Source of the DNA: an uncultured Anaerolineae bacterium
Lineage (GTDB): Bacteria; Chloroflexota; Anaerolineae; Aggregatilineales; Phototrophicaceae
Reading direction: 5' to 3'
Assembly: GCA_934216615.1 (NCBI GenBank)
Contig: CAKQCB010000001.1
Span: 248,001-312,000 of the forward strand
DNA: 64,000 nucleotides
Shown: positions 1 to 8,821 of the stretch, one piece after another
How the letters are laid out: the number at the start of each line of letters is the position of its first letter
How positions within the stretch are numbered: position 1 is the first letter of the stretch
Translations under genes and position numbers: made by a program
The notes under the pieces: generated by a model
Database searches by the model: none
What the model saw: the letters and a program-made list of their open reading frames with translations, nothing else
Told to the model about the DNA's origin: nothing

Positions 1-16
1 AACTTCGCATGAAGTT

Positions 17-1075
17 TTACACATTTTCCCTAACGACGGGAACATCAAACCATATGGTGGTGCCTTCATCCAAAACGCTATTGATGATACAACTGATCCC
101 CAGATTATCGAGTATTGATTTTGTAATTGATAAGCCAATTCCTAAACCTTCATAGGGTTGGCTTTTATTGGAATGAAGTTGATAAAACGTATCGAAGACT
201 TTGTCAGCAGTATCTTTATCCATGCCAACCCCAAAGTCCTGAATCTGAATACGCACCACGTTGTCGATGTGTGTGTAAGTGACGAGAACTTGGTCTTTAC
301 TATTCTTGAGGGCGTTGATGATGAGTTCTTGCATCACGATGCCAATTTTTTTCGCATCCGTAAGCAGTGCCGGTATCCCTACTGGGTAAGTGATTGTGAT
401 TCTATCAACTTCGTCGGTATGCGGAAAATGCTTTTTAATCGTCTTGAGCGCGAAATAGTAAGGGTCTAACGCGTGACAGGCTTCTATTTTAACTGGCCCT
501 AATTCGCGTAGTGATCTTAACCGTGTGAGGTGGGTTTCAAGACGGCTCGCGGCCTGTAGTACCATATCAAGAGTGTTCTCTGCATACCCCGCTTGATCTT
601 GGAGTTGTTTCAACCCCGCTTTAATGTGATGGATCGGCGTGGCGAATTCATGCACCACCGTATTGAGAACATTACTGCGTAACATCTCCAATTGTTGATC
701 TTTGAGCGACTGAAAATGTCTATTTTGGCTGAGACGGTTGCAATTTGTCGTGATGTAGTGCGTATCCGCAGGGGCGATAAAGTCGATCATTTCGTATTCG
801 CTCAACGCGGATGGACTATCGCAGACACACAGCAAGTAGGTAGCAAAGGGTTTTGGCTTGTTCAGCAGTCCCTTTAAATTGGATATGCGAATTGTGTTGC
901 AGTCAATCAGGGTGATGAGCGGGGACAGATCACGCAGTTCTTCTAGGTGAGCGCGTCGTGTGGTGATGCGGAAGAGATGGATATCAAACGCTTCAGAAAG
1001 CTCATCGATTGTCTCGTTCATCCACGCTTGATTTTGGTTTTGAGTGAGTATGGCAAGGGCTGGCTTGCGTGACAT
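17..1075 (-). CDS. Sensor histidine kinase, soluble, with N-terminal receiver-like region
   Basis: A 352-residue histidine kinase with no membrane segment. Residues about 1-115 look like a Rossmann-type receiver or pseudo-receiver domain, with an Asp at about 58 after a hydrophobic strand. A helical linker follows, then the H-box VVHEFATP with the phospho-accepting His at about 142. The HATPase domain has an N-box (ELIINALKNS), a G1 box (DFGVGM) and a G2-type GLGIGLSI. The protein should autophosphorylate in the cytoplasm on an unknown cue. No response regulator lies beside it. The nearest one is at 55269-56021, so pairing cannot be read from this window. The kinase call is firm, but the N-terminal domain assignment is inference. 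Confidence 0.88.
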   Translation of the reverse strand: MSRKPALAILTQNQNQAWMNETIDELSEAFDIHLFRITTRRAHLEELRDLSPLITLIDCNTIRISNLKGLLNKPKPFATYLLCVCDSPSALSEYEMIDFIAPADTHYITTNCNRLSQNRHFQSLKDQQLEMLRSNVLNTVVHEFATPIHHIKAGLKQLQDQAGYAENTLDMVLQAASRLETHLTRLRSLRELGPVKIEACHALDPYYFALKTIKKHFPHTDEVDRITITYPVGIPALLTDAKKIGIVMQELIINALKNSKDQVLVTYTHIDNVVRIQIQDFGVGMDKDTADKVFDTFYQLHSNKSQPYEGLGIGLSITKSILDNLGISCIINSVLDEGTTIWFDVPVVRENV

Positions 1076-1104
1076 ATTCTGTCGCTTATATGCTCATGGT
1101 GAAT

Positions 1105-1473
1105 CTACGCATTAGGGTCATCGTCCATCGACTCTAACGCTTGGATAAAGGCATCTAAATTTGGACGTTCTTGGTTACATTCAGAACAACCCACATAAGG
1201 ATCGGCGATTGGTTTTTTATGCTTACTGCATGTTGCAATCAGTTCTGTACGACGGCCAAGCCCTAATAAAACAGGTTTGAAGCGTAAGGTCAGGGCTAAG
1301 TTCGGGTTGGCATTCGCTTGTAGAATATCGGGTACAGGACATTTTGAGCAATCAGACGGTTTCCACGGCAGAGACCCATCATGTTCGTCTACTAATCGAC
1401 ATTCCTGCACATTACGCCCACGGTGAAAATCTTGATAATAATAGCGACATTCTTTACCCGCTGGAGTACGCAT
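1105..1473 (-). CDS. Hypothetical Cys-rich protein, probable metal-binding
   Basis: A 122-residue soluble protein that I do not recognise by name. Seven cysteines fall in two groups: Cys9, Cys25 and a CSKC pair near residues 42-45, then a Cys in the TCSKHKKP segment and a CSEC pair near 95-98. The spacing suggests one or two zinc or Fe-S sites. The C-terminus is acidic. It lies just upstream of the histidine kinase gene on the same strand (gap about 30 bases), so the two may be co-transcribed. No catalytic motif is visible. Confidence 0.7.
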   Translation of the reverse strand: MRTPAGKECRYYYQDFHRGRNVQECRLVDEHDGSLPWKPSDCSKCPVPDILQANANPNLALTLRFKPVLLGLGRRTELIATCSKHKKPIADPYVGCSECNQERPNLDAFIQALESMDDDPNA

Positions 1474-1499
1474 CTAACATCCTACAGTTTCCAAGAACA

Positions 1500-1531
1500 G
1501 TAGTCTAATCTCTAAATTCGGATCAGACTAC
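1500..1531 (-). terminator. Possible hairpin after dinG-like gene
   Basis: GTAGTCT at 1500-1506 pairs with AGACTAC at 1525-1531 around an 18-base loop that can extend the stem imperfectly. It lies between the stop of the dinG-like gene and the next minus-strand gene. There is no clear T-run, so this is only a weak terminator candidate. Confidence 0.3.
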
Positions 1532-1604
1532 CGTTCAATCCTAACATATAAAGGTGAAGTTTAAAGCGGATTACCGTTTGAATCTCGTGATGATTGAGTT
1601 TAAA

Positions 1605-4385
1605 TTATTTCAGCCATTCCGCTGCCCGTTGCCCTAAATTTTGGAGGGGTTCAATCAAGACATCACAATCGGGCAGGGCATCGATAAAAGCACGCCCATA
1701 ATTTTTATTGGTTACGCGCGAATCTAAAATCACCACCACGCCGCGGTCTGTCTGCGTGCGGATCAACCGTCCAAACCCTTGACGGAAGCGTAAGAGCGCG
1801 TCGGGCAGGGTAAATTGATTGAACGCATCTTGATAGGTCGCAGAGCGCGCCGCAAATACTGGGTCGGTCGGCACGGTGAAGGGCAAGCGAACAATCACTA
1901 ACCCGCTCAAAGAATCCCCCGGGATATCGACCCCTTCCCAAAAACTTCGTGTGCCTAATAACACCGCTTTTTTAGAATTCTTGAAACTTTCCACTAACGT
2001 TTGGCGACTGTTGCCGTCGGACTGGTCAAACACGCTGATGTTGCCTAATGCCAAACGTGGTGTGATCGCCTGTGCCGTTTGCTTTAACTGCTGATAGCTG
2101 GTGAAAAGGGCTAAGACGCGACCTTCCAGCGTCGCCGCTAACTCGATGATGGCGCGTTCCACTTGTTGCTGATAGCGCTGTTTGTCGGTCGGTTCGGGCA
2201 TATCTTTAGGCACAAACACCAGCGTAGATTCTTTGTAGTTGAAGGGCGAACCCAGTGAGATCGATTCGACCTTTTGCGCGTGTAGGCGATCTTGTAAGAA
2301 CGTGAACTCGCCGTTCACATGCAGTGTCGCGCTGGTCAAGATCACCGAATCTTTTTCATTCCACAAAAACTCTTCCAACATCGATCCGATATGTAATGGG
2401 GCGCTGTGGAGCGTGATGTTTTCATGATCTTGTGGCAGGGCAAACCAATAAATAACGTTGGGATCGGGCACTTCTACAAAGGCATCAATGATTTGATAGG
2501 CTGATAAAAAGAACCGTTGCGTGGATGTCAACGCGGCGATCAGGTCAGCGCCTTCGTCACCGAGTTGAGCTTCATATTTGGTTACCCCTGCGCTCAATTG
2601 GCGTAATGCATCGCTGATGGCTTGTATAAATTCCTTGAGGTTTCCCCATACGGATTGAACTTGCGAGACTTCTAGCTTGGCGCGGACTTCGGGCGTGATG
2701 CGAATTTGCATCAGGTACTCTCCACGCGGAAGGCGTAGTTCTTCCAAAAATTCGCGGAAGGTGCCGAACAGACGGGAAATGTGAATTTCCATCGCGCCTG
2801 ATGCGCTTTGAACCCCCTCCACAAAATTGAGATATTTCTCGCGTTCGCGCTCGTTCAGCACATTTTCAAGCGTGTTGAGCAAACTTCCCAATAACCCTTT
2901 GCGCACGCCACCAAGATCAACGATGCGACGGCGTAGCGTTAGCTCATCTAGGTGGAAGCTCAGGCCATTGGTGACGGCTTCTTCAATGTGATGCGCTTCA
3001 TCCACAATCACATGCCGATATTCCGGCAGGACACGGCTTTCAGTCATCGCGTCAGAGATGAGAAGGGCGTGATTAGCAATCACAATATGCGCGGCTTCGG
3101 CAGCTTTACGCGCTTTGTAGAAGGGGCAAGTACCGCCCATTTCGATGCGGCATCTTTCTGTGGTACAGCCTTCATCTTCGGCGCTGAGTCGGTTCCAGAT
3201 ACTGCCTTCATCCGGCCCGCGCAAACTGATCTCGCCCCGGTCTCCAGACCCACCCGCCGCTAACCAAACCAAAATCTTAGCGAGCATACGTAATTCTTCG
3301 ATAGAGTTGGGCTTGCGACGACGCATAGCGGCCAGCCGACGCGGGCATAGATAATTACTGCGCCCCTTCATGACCGCCGCTTGCAGTGGGGTATCTAAAA
3401 CATTTTGTAAGTTAGGGATGTCTTTTTGGATCAGTTGATCTTGTAAATTGATCGTGTTGGTGGCGACGACCACGCGCTCATTATTGCGAATCGCCCATAA
3501 CGCCGCTGGGGTCAAATATGCCAGCGATTTCCCCGTGCCTGTGCCTGCTTCAATAATTTCGTGATACGAATCATTAAACGCACTGGCGATTTCTGTCGCC
3601 ATTTTTAACTGTTGAGGGCGGTTTTCATACGCTTCATCTTGTTGAGCGAATGCGCCTTCTGGCCCTAAAACATCGAGAATATCATGATCGCTGACGCGGT
3701 CGCGATATTCGCTGGCTTTCAGCGGTTGCTTGACCTCTTTGACTGGGGCGAAGGCGCTGAACGTCGCATCCCCGCTGATGCGACCAGGGGAAGCGCTTCG
3801 TTCATGCAGTAAGGCTTCAAAAAATGGACGTGCATCCCATGAAAAGTTTTGTGCTAATTCGGTGATTTCCCGCAAAATATGAAACGGGATGTCATGCGCA
3901 ATCGTCCACAAGTGAGTATATAACTTGGCGGTAGCGTGGGCATCGAATAAGGCGCGGTGAGCATTTTGAATGTCAAACCCAATCGCGTGGGTGAGGCTGG
4001 TTAGATTATACCGTGCGGCAGTTGGCATAATCACCGAGGCTAATTCATACGTGTCGAGGCGAACGTTTTGTTTCAAAATCCCACGATGATTGAGGAAGCT
4101 AGCATCAAAACTGATGTTATGCGCGACCCAAGGGCTTTGACCTACAAAACTCGCTATGAGGGGCATTACCTGTTGAACCCCCGGCGCATCGTACACATCT
4201 TCTTGTTGAATCCCTGTGAGTTGGGTGATTTGAGGCGGAATTTTTCGCCCAGGGTTTACGAAAATGGAGAATGTATCGATCACCTCTCCATCTTTAAAGC
4301 GAACTGCACCGACTTCGATAATCTCATCTTTGACAGGATCAAACCCTGTTGTTTCTAAATCTAAAGCAACCAGTTCGCCGCGCAT
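1605..4385 (-). CDS. dinG: DinG-family helicase with N-terminal exonuclease domain
   Basis: A 926-residue protein. Residues 1-165 form a DnaQ-like DEDDh exonuclease: DLET near residue 9, HNISFDASF, and HRALFDAHAT. From about 240 onward it is an XPD/DinG superfamily 2 helicase, with Walker A GTGTGKS, the DEAH box in VDEAHHIEE, and motif VI RQGFGRLIRT. Four cysteines between Walker A and DEAH (one in LCPRR, then C-x4-C-x7-C) fit an Fe-S cluster site of the XPD/DinG type. The family unwinds DNA during repair or replication, and the exonuclease domain would add 3'-5' nuclease activity. The length suits exonuclease-fused DinG proteins. The Fe-S assignment is by motif only. Confidence 0.92.
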   Translation of the reverse strand: MRGELVALDLETTGFDPVKDEIIEVGAVRFKDGEVIDTFSIFVNPGRKIPPQITQLTGIQQEDVYDAPGVQQVMPLIASFVGQSPWVAHNISFDASFLNHRGILKQNVRLDTYELASVIMPTAARYNLTSLTHAIGFDIQNAHRALFDAHATAKLYTHLWTIAHDIPFHILREITELAQNFSWDARPFFEALLHERSASPGRISGDATFSAFAPVKEVKQPLKASEYRDRVSDHDILDVLGPEGAFAQQDEAYENRPQQLKMATEIASAFNDSYHEIIEAGTGTGKSLAYLTPAALWAIRNNERVVVATNTINLQDQLIQKDIPNLQNVLDTPLQAAVMKGRSNYLCPRRLAAMRRRKPNSIEELRMLAKILVWLAAGGSGDRGEISLRGPDEGSIWNRLSAEDEGCTTERCRIEMGGTCPFYKARKAAEAAHIVIANHALLISDAMTESRVLPEYRHVIVDEAHHIEEAVTNGLSFHLDELTLRRRIVDLGGVRKGLLGSLLNTLENVLNEREREKYLNFVEGVQSASGAMEIHISRLFGTFREFLEELRLPRGEYLMQIRITPEVRAKLEVSQVQSVWGNLKEFIQAISDALRQLSAGVTKYEAQLGDEGADLIAALTSTQRFFLSAYQIIDAFVEVPDPNVIYWFALPQDHENITLHSAPLHIGSMLEEFLWNEKDSVILTSATLHVNGEFTFLQDRLHAQKVESISLGSPFNYKESTLVFVPKDMPEPTDKQRYQQQVERAIIELAATLEGRVLALFTSYQQLKQTAQAITPRLALGNISVFDQSDGNSRQTLVESFKNSKKAVLLGTRSFWEGVDIPGDSLSGLVIVRLPFTVPTDPVFAARSATYQDAFNQFTLPDALLRFRQGFGRLIRTQTDRGVVVILDSRVTNKNYGRAFIDALPDCDVLIEPLQNLGQRAAEWLK

Positions 4386-4458
4386 TTAAAATCCATTTCT
4401 TCACTGATATAACGAACTCTCGTTCTAACATTTGCGAAGTATAGCATATTCAGGAAAC

Positions 4459-4487
4459 AAAACAGGACGTGATACACGTCCTGTTTT
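4459..4487 (-). terminator. Rho-independent terminator after pstS-like gene
   Basis: A perfect 13-base stem, AAAACAGGACGTG at 4459-4471 with CACGTCCTGTTTT at 4475-4487, and a 3-base loop. On the minus strand the stem ends in a T-rich run. It sits 28 bases after the stop of the binding-protein gene. Confidence 0.85.
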
Positions 4488-4514
4488 AGAGTTTATAACG
4501 TGGTGAAGAAGCGT

Positions 4515-6518
4515 TTAACTTTCAGGGGTTGCTTCTTCAGTAGGTTCAACCTCAACGGTCGCTTCTTCTGTTTCGGTTGCTTCAGGCGTGGCTTCAGTTG
4601 TTGCTTCTGTTGCTTCTACTGGAGCTTCTTCCGTTGCTTCGGCTGAGGCATCGCCAGCTTCTGCGGTTGCTTCAGGGGTGACTTCAACCAACGCGGCGGT
4701 GTTCGCGGCATCAAATGCGACGACCAGCGCTTCACGTAAGTTGTTCAGTGAACCGTAGCTCACCCCAACGATATTCGCGGCGGTGAATTGGGCGAAGTTG
4801 AAATCATCGGCTAAATACCACAGCAGGGATTGAACTTCTGGACGTCCCAAAGCGGATTGGCTAACCAGTAATGTCAGCGGTTGGGTCAAAACGTAGGAAC
4901 CATCTGCAATCGTGGCTTCAGATGGGGTTACACAGCCATCGCCTGCATCAACGCCCACCAATTGAACATTGGCTTGGTTGCTTTCAACAATCTGCTGATA
5001 TTCCGCCCATGTGAAGTAACCGAGCGCACCTTCAACATTGGCGATTGCGGCGGCGCGGAACAATGGGGCCGCATTAAATTGAGCGGGTTCGCCATCGACA
5101 CGGTTGCTCACAGTGGCCTCTGAAAGTTGTGCCATGAGCAAGTCTGCGGTGAGCGAGTGTTCAGACGATTGGAACAAGGTGAGGGCAGTTTCTGGGAAGC
5201 TGGCATCCACTTGGTCCCATGTTTCAACGGTACTTGCTGAAGCTGCGCTCCATGTGGTCAAGAGTTGTTCGGTGGTCATGCAGGTCAGATAGTCTGATGC
5301 GCCGTTCCCCACCAAGACGACGGTTTGGAAACCTAATGGGAAGGTTTCGACAACCACATTGGTTTCTGCACAGGCGGCCAATGTTTCGTCAGTCACGGCG
5401 GTATGGGTCAAGACGATGTCGGTGGCGTTACTGCACAGGTTGCGTAAGCCTGCTTCAGTTCCTTGGAAGGTTGAAGTGACGGTGACCGTCGCATACGTTC
5501 CGGTGAATGCGCTCGACACAGCGCTGAAATAAGGCTGGGCACTCCCTGCACCCTGAACTTGGATCGTCCCCAAAATTTGAGAGGCGGGCGTAAAGGTTGC
5601 GCGTTCACGGCTGAATACACGTCCTACCGTTTCATTGGCGAGGATTTCTGCGTTTTCGGCAGACACGCTCTCAGCAGGCACGGTGTATGAGGCTTCTGCA
5701 AGTGTCCCTCCAAGCAAGCTGTCGATGACTTCGGTCATGCCCGCTTTGCTCAAGGAGGCTGCATTCACATAGACGTAAATATTGTTCGCGGCGGTATAAA
5801 GGCCGTCATCTACATTTTGCGCGGTTGGGCTGGTGCACCCTGCGGCGGTGGAGTTGTATTGCAACACGCGGACATCGTCACCCAGTAGTGAGGCTTGCGC
5901 TAACGAAGTGATCACCAACGCATTAGGGTCTGCGGTCACCACATCAGTGACCGACGCATCTTCTAAGCTGAGCGCATCACTGCGGAAGCCATCCCCTTCA
6001 ACGAGGGTATCGAGAAGGGCATATTCCGATGTTGTAGTGTTAGGGAGATAAATAACCACGGGCGCTGAAGGGTTGGTTGCATTGACAAGCGACCAATCCG
6101 TCACAGTGCCTTCTGCGCTTGGGGCTAACAGTGCGTTCAGCTCCAGCGTGGCGATACATTGATTAAAAGATGATTCTGGACTGCTCACAAAGGCTAAAAT
6201 GTTGTAGCCAATAAGGAATTCGTGAAATTGAATACTGTTTGCTGTACAAGGAAGTTCTTCACTTGCTTCAAGGGCGCGGGTTGCAGTGGCAATGTCGGCA
6301 GTCCCTGCACAGAATGCTTGGAAACCGCTTGTTGTTCCTGTCACCTCTACGGTAACATCTTGTCCAGTTTCAGCAGATGCTGCTTCAAGGATTGGGGTTG
6401 AAAGCCCAGACCCGACTGCTGTAATAGGCTCTTCTTGGGCTAACATTACTTGTGTTGATAAAGTGAAAAAAAGCGCGACCAAGGTAATTAACCCGATCCC
6501 GCGGTAAGGGTGGCGCAT
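4515..6518 (-). CDS. Secreted PstS-like substrate-binding protein, duplicated domain
   Basis: The start is set at the ATG at 6518, because AAGGAG lies 9 bases upstream and a signal peptide follows at once (basic start, hydrophobic core, cleavage near ALA/AQE). The 667-residue product has two similar PstS-type periplasmic-binding domains, about residues 30-310 and 320-610. Each begins with a G-[SA]-G-type phosphate-binding loop (TAVGSGLSTP and QVQGAGSAQP). A tail of about 60 residues rich in Ala, Thr and Glu follows. The family binds phosphate or similar anions for ABC import. No pstC, pstA or pstB is present nearby, so the ligand and partner are unknown. It could act as a surface scavenger or sensor rather than a transporter subunit. 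Confidence 0.78.
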   Translation of the reverse strand: MRHPYRGIGLITLVALFFTLSTQVMLAQEEPITAVGSGLSTPILEAASAETGQDVTVEVTGTTSGFQAFCAGTADIATATRALEASEELPCTANSIQFHEFLIGYNILAFVSSPESSFNQCIATLELNALLAPSAEGTVTDWSLVNATNPSAPVVIYLPNTTTSEYALLDTLVEGDGFRSDALSLEDASVTDVVTADPNALVITSLAQASLLGDDVRVLQYNSTAAGCTSPTAQNVDDGLYTAANNIYVYVNAASLSKAGMTEVIDSLLGGTLAEASYTVPAESVSAENAEILANETVGRVFSRERATFTPASQILGTIQVQGAGSAQPYFSAVSSAFTGTYATVTVTSTFQGTEAGLRNLCSNATDIVLTHTAVTDETLAACAETNVVVETFPLGFQTVVLVGNGASDYLTCMTTEQLLTTWSAASASTVETWDQVDASFPETALTLFQSSEHSLTADLLMAQLSEATVSNRVDGEPAQFNAAPLFRAAAIANVEGALGYFTWAEYQQIVESNQANVQLVGVDAGDGCVTPSEATIADGSYVLTQPLTLLVSQSALGRPEVQSLLWYLADDFNFAQFTAANIVGVSYGSLNNLREALVVAFDAANTAALVEVTPEATAEAGDASAEATEEAPVEATEATTEATPEATETEEATVEVEPTEEATPES

Positions 6519-6581
6519 GTTAAAATGCTCCTTGCAATCGGTCATATGACGTATAATAGGAAGTCGCAAGCCATTGTACTG

Positions 6582-6610
6582 TTGACTGAAGAATTGTCTA
6601 GGCATAGTTT
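6582..6610 (+). promoter_or_regulatory. Possible promoter of the truncated haemoglobin gene
   Basis: TTGACT at 6582-6587, a 17-base spacer and TAGTTT at 6605-6610. The -35 is good and the -10 is weak. The gene starts at 6627. A separate TATAAT at 6552-6557 has no well-spaced -35. Confidence 0.35.
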
Positions 6611-6626
6611 ACTGATAGGTTTATGA

Positions 6627-7010
6627 ATGAGTGACTTGCACGAGAAAAGTGTTTTTGAACGGGTTGGCGGAGAACCGATAATTCGCCAATTGGTGGATGT
6701 GTTTTATGAAAAAGTAGTCGCAGATACCCCCCTCCGTTCAATTTTTCCTGAGGATTTAGAAGAAGGTAAAGAGTATCAATACCTTTTTATTATGCAACTT
6801 TTCGGCGGGCCGACCGTCTATTCTCAACAACGCGGGCATCCTCGTTTAAGAATGCGGCACATGCCTTTTGTGATTGATCGTGATAAGAAAGATCGCTGGT
6901 TGAAACATATGCTGGATTCTATCGATGAAGTGGGTATTCAAGACCCAGAGCGGGCGACGATGCGTGAATACTTTGTACGCGCCGCCGAACACATGATTAA
7001 TCGTGATTAA
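6627..7010 (+). CDS. glbO: Group II truncated haemoglobin
   Basis: A 127-residue globin of the 2-on-2 truncated family, group II (trHbO). Visible family marks are the N-terminal FERVGGE, YEKV in helix B, the RxRHMPF segment carrying the proximal His region, and the C-terminal EYFVRAAEHMIN. The product is cytoplasmic and binds haem and oxygen or other small ligands. Proposed family roles are oxygen handling or protection from nitrogen oxides. It is transcribed away from the PstS-like gene. The following membrane-protein gene lies 36 bases downstream and may share its transcript. Confidence 0.9.
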   Translation: MSDLHEKSVFERVGGEPIIRQLVDVFYEKVVADTPLRSIFPEDLEEGKEYQYLFIMQLFGGPTVYSQQRGHPRLRMRHMPFVIDRDKKDRWLKHMLDSIDEVGIQDPERATMREYFVRAAEHMINRD

Positions 7011-7046
7011 CTGCTCTTAAAACTGTAGAAAAGAAAGGGCTTTTTT

Positions 7047-7472
7047 GTGGCACAGAAGACTGGGCAATCTCCTTTTAGTCAGCTTACGAACGCCTATTAC
7101 GGTTGGGTGATCTCTCGTCCGCGCATCGTCCGCTTCATCTTTGCGATTTTAGTGGCGGCGGGGGCGGTGTATCTGATCTTTCCAGCTATTGATAGTGTTT
7201 ATCTTCAGAACTTTGTCAGCTTTGAAACTGTGATGGTGCCTTCGTTGATCTCTGCCGTCATTGGGATCGCCATTTTTGCATACGGGTATTGGGCGATTGT
7301 GGGTTTCCCCAATGAAAAACCCACGGTTTCACGCGCCCCGTTCTATATTATTGTAGGGACGTTGGTGGTTCTGTTGGCATTTATGCTGTTTGTCCAGTTG
7401 ATTGCCAATGTTTTAAATGCAAATAATTCTGCCAACGAAACCTTAAGTCTGATCTTTACTCAGTACATATAG
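7047..7472 (+). CDS. Hypothetical membrane protein, about three helices
   Basis: A 141-residue protein starting at a GTG. It has about three hydrophobic segments, near residues 27-50, 62-86 and 99-124, and no soluble domain. I do not recognise the family. It follows the truncated haemoglobin gene in the same direction. Its 3' end overlaps the 3' end of convergent thyX by 30 bases. Confidence 0.65.
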   Translation: MAQKTGQSPFSQLTNAYYGWVISRPRIVRFIFAILVAAGAVYLIFPAIDSVYLQNFVSFETVMVPSLISAVIGIAIFAYGYWAIVGFPNEKPTVSRAPFYIIVGTLVVLLAFMLFVQLIANVLNANNSANETLSLIFTQYI

Positions 7473-8174
7473 TTCGAAGGCTTCCGCTGTCCATGGAAGC
7501 AAGGGTTTGAAGAACGATTCATACAGGGCTTCTGCATAAACGCGGATTTCATATTGCGCGTCTTGTGCCATGCGCAGACGGATGAAATTCATCAAATTGA
7601 GCGCGTCTACTTTGAGCACCCATGTGTAATACACGCTGAAACCGGGCAAGAAAAGGCGCGCCATTTCTTTAGAAACGCCTTTTTCAAGCGCGTTTTCATA
7701 CAGCTTATAACTCTCGTCGTAAAACTTGAGTAACTGCTGGCTGAGTTCAGCATCAACTTCGGGTTCTACCGTCCCCTCGCTGGCTTGTTTATTGCTCTTA
7801 GATTGCATGCGCCATACTGACGGCACATAAAAATCATTTTCTTCAAATGGGGTGTAACGTCCGGATTGTGCGTTTGCATTTTGATAATGAAACGTGCGGT
7901 GACGTACCCACTGCCACCATGTGACCAGTGGGGCATGCACGCGAAATTTAAACTCCACCATTTCAAACGGGCTGGTGTGATGATTGCGAAGCAAATAAAA
8001 CAGTAATTTCTTATCGGCTTCGAACCCTTTGCTTTCCCCTAAAAAACTGACCCGCGCCGCATTCACAATCGCGACATCCCCAGAAACTTGAGCGGCAGGG
8101 TGGGGCATCACATCTACCAATTCAACCCAGCCTTTATCAAGAACTTCAACACGTTTTCCAATTAATTCTTGCAT
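7443..8174 (-). CDS. thyX: Flavin-dependent thymidylate synthase
   Basis: A 243-residue ThyX, which makes dTMP from dUMP using FAD, NADPH and methylene-tetrahydrofolate. The signature region begins RHRTF and ends QSGRYTPF, but it is stretched: ten residues lie between RHR and the conserved Ser instead of the usual seven. Other family features remain, including the DFYVP segment after the motif and a C-terminal RMAQDAQYEIR helix. It is the last gene of yebC-ruvC-ruvA-thyX, with 38 bases between it and ruvA. No thyA is seen in the window. Confidence 0.93.
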   Translation of the reverse strand: MQELIGKRVEVLDKGWVELVDVMPHPAAQVSGDVAIVNAARVSFLGESKGFEADKKLLFYLLRNHHTSPFEMVEFKFRVHAPLVTWWQWVRHRTFHYQNANAQSGRYTPFEENDFYVPSVWRMQSKSNKQASEGTVEPEVDAELSQQLLKFYDESYKLYENALEKGVSKEMARLFLPGFSVYYTWVLKVDALNLMNFIRLRMAQDAQYEIRVYAEALYESFFKPLLPWTAEAFELYVLSKDQT

Positions 8175-8212
8175 GATGTTTTGTAGGCCTTTAACTGTTG
8201 AGCGAAGAACAT

Positions 8213-8788
8213 CTAATTAACAAAATATTGGAGTGCTAAACGCATCCGTTCTTCAAATTCATTGACTGTGTCTATCGGGATTGCATTGATCGCCGCTTGA
8301 GCTTCGCTCACGCTGTATCCAAACGAAATGAGCGCGTCCAATACATCTTTATTCACATCGTTAAACGCAGGCGCATTAATTAGACCATCCGCACCTTTGA
8401 TCTTGCCTTTGAGTTCAAAAATGATCTTCTCTGCCGTCTTTTTCCCAACCCCAGGTACCCGCGTGAAGGCTTCGGCTTGACCGCCCGCAATCGCGCTGTG
8501 CAAACGGTCTAGGCTCATCGTGCCTAGAATATTGAGCGCCATGCGCGGGCCGACACCGCTCACTGTGATGAGTTTTTCAAACATTTCACGTTCGGTAATG
8601 GTGCTGAATCCATATAGGGTGAGCGAGTCTTCGCGGACGATCAAGATCGTGTGCAAAAAAATCGCATCGCCCACCGCGCTTGTCAGCGTGTTGAATGGAA
8701 CATAGACTAAATACCCAACACCGCCCACCGTAATGACCACACGGTCAGACAGAATAGACGCGAGCTTTCCTTCTAAACTAGCTATCAT
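8213..8788 (-). CDS. ruvA: Holliday junction DNA helicase subunit RuvA
   Basis: A 191-residue RuvA. The N-terminal OB-fold starts MIASLEGKLASI. The tandem helix-hairpin-helix region includes VSGVGPRMALNIL and VPGVGKKTAEKI. The C-terminal domain III, which contacts RuvB, starts near residue 145. RuvA tetramers bind four-way junctions and guide RuvB-driven branch migration. The gene lies 33 bases after ruvC, while ruvB is about 29 kb away at 37880-38905. Confidence 0.96.
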   Translation of the reverse strand: MIASLEGKLASILSDRVVITVGGVGYLVYVPFNTLTSAVGDAIFLHTILIVREDSLTLYGFSTITEREMFEKLITVSGVGPRMALNILGTMSLDRLHSAIAGGQAEAFTRVPGVGKKTAEKIIFELKGKIKGADGLINAPAFNDVNKDVLDALISFGYSVSEAQAAINAIPIDTVNEFEERMRLALQYFVN

Positions 8789-8821
8789 TTCGTGATTTTC
8801 CTATGTAGGGTCGGTGGTCGC

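Noticed and set aside
158..469. Plus-strand open frame opposite the histidine kinase
   Set aside because: It lies wholly within a clear kinase gene on the other strand, and its translation shows no family features.
6541..6557. GTCATATGAC palindrome next to a TATAAT in the divergent region
   Set aside because: The nearest -35-like TTGCAA is only 14 bases from the -10, and a 10-base palindrome is weak evidence for an operator.
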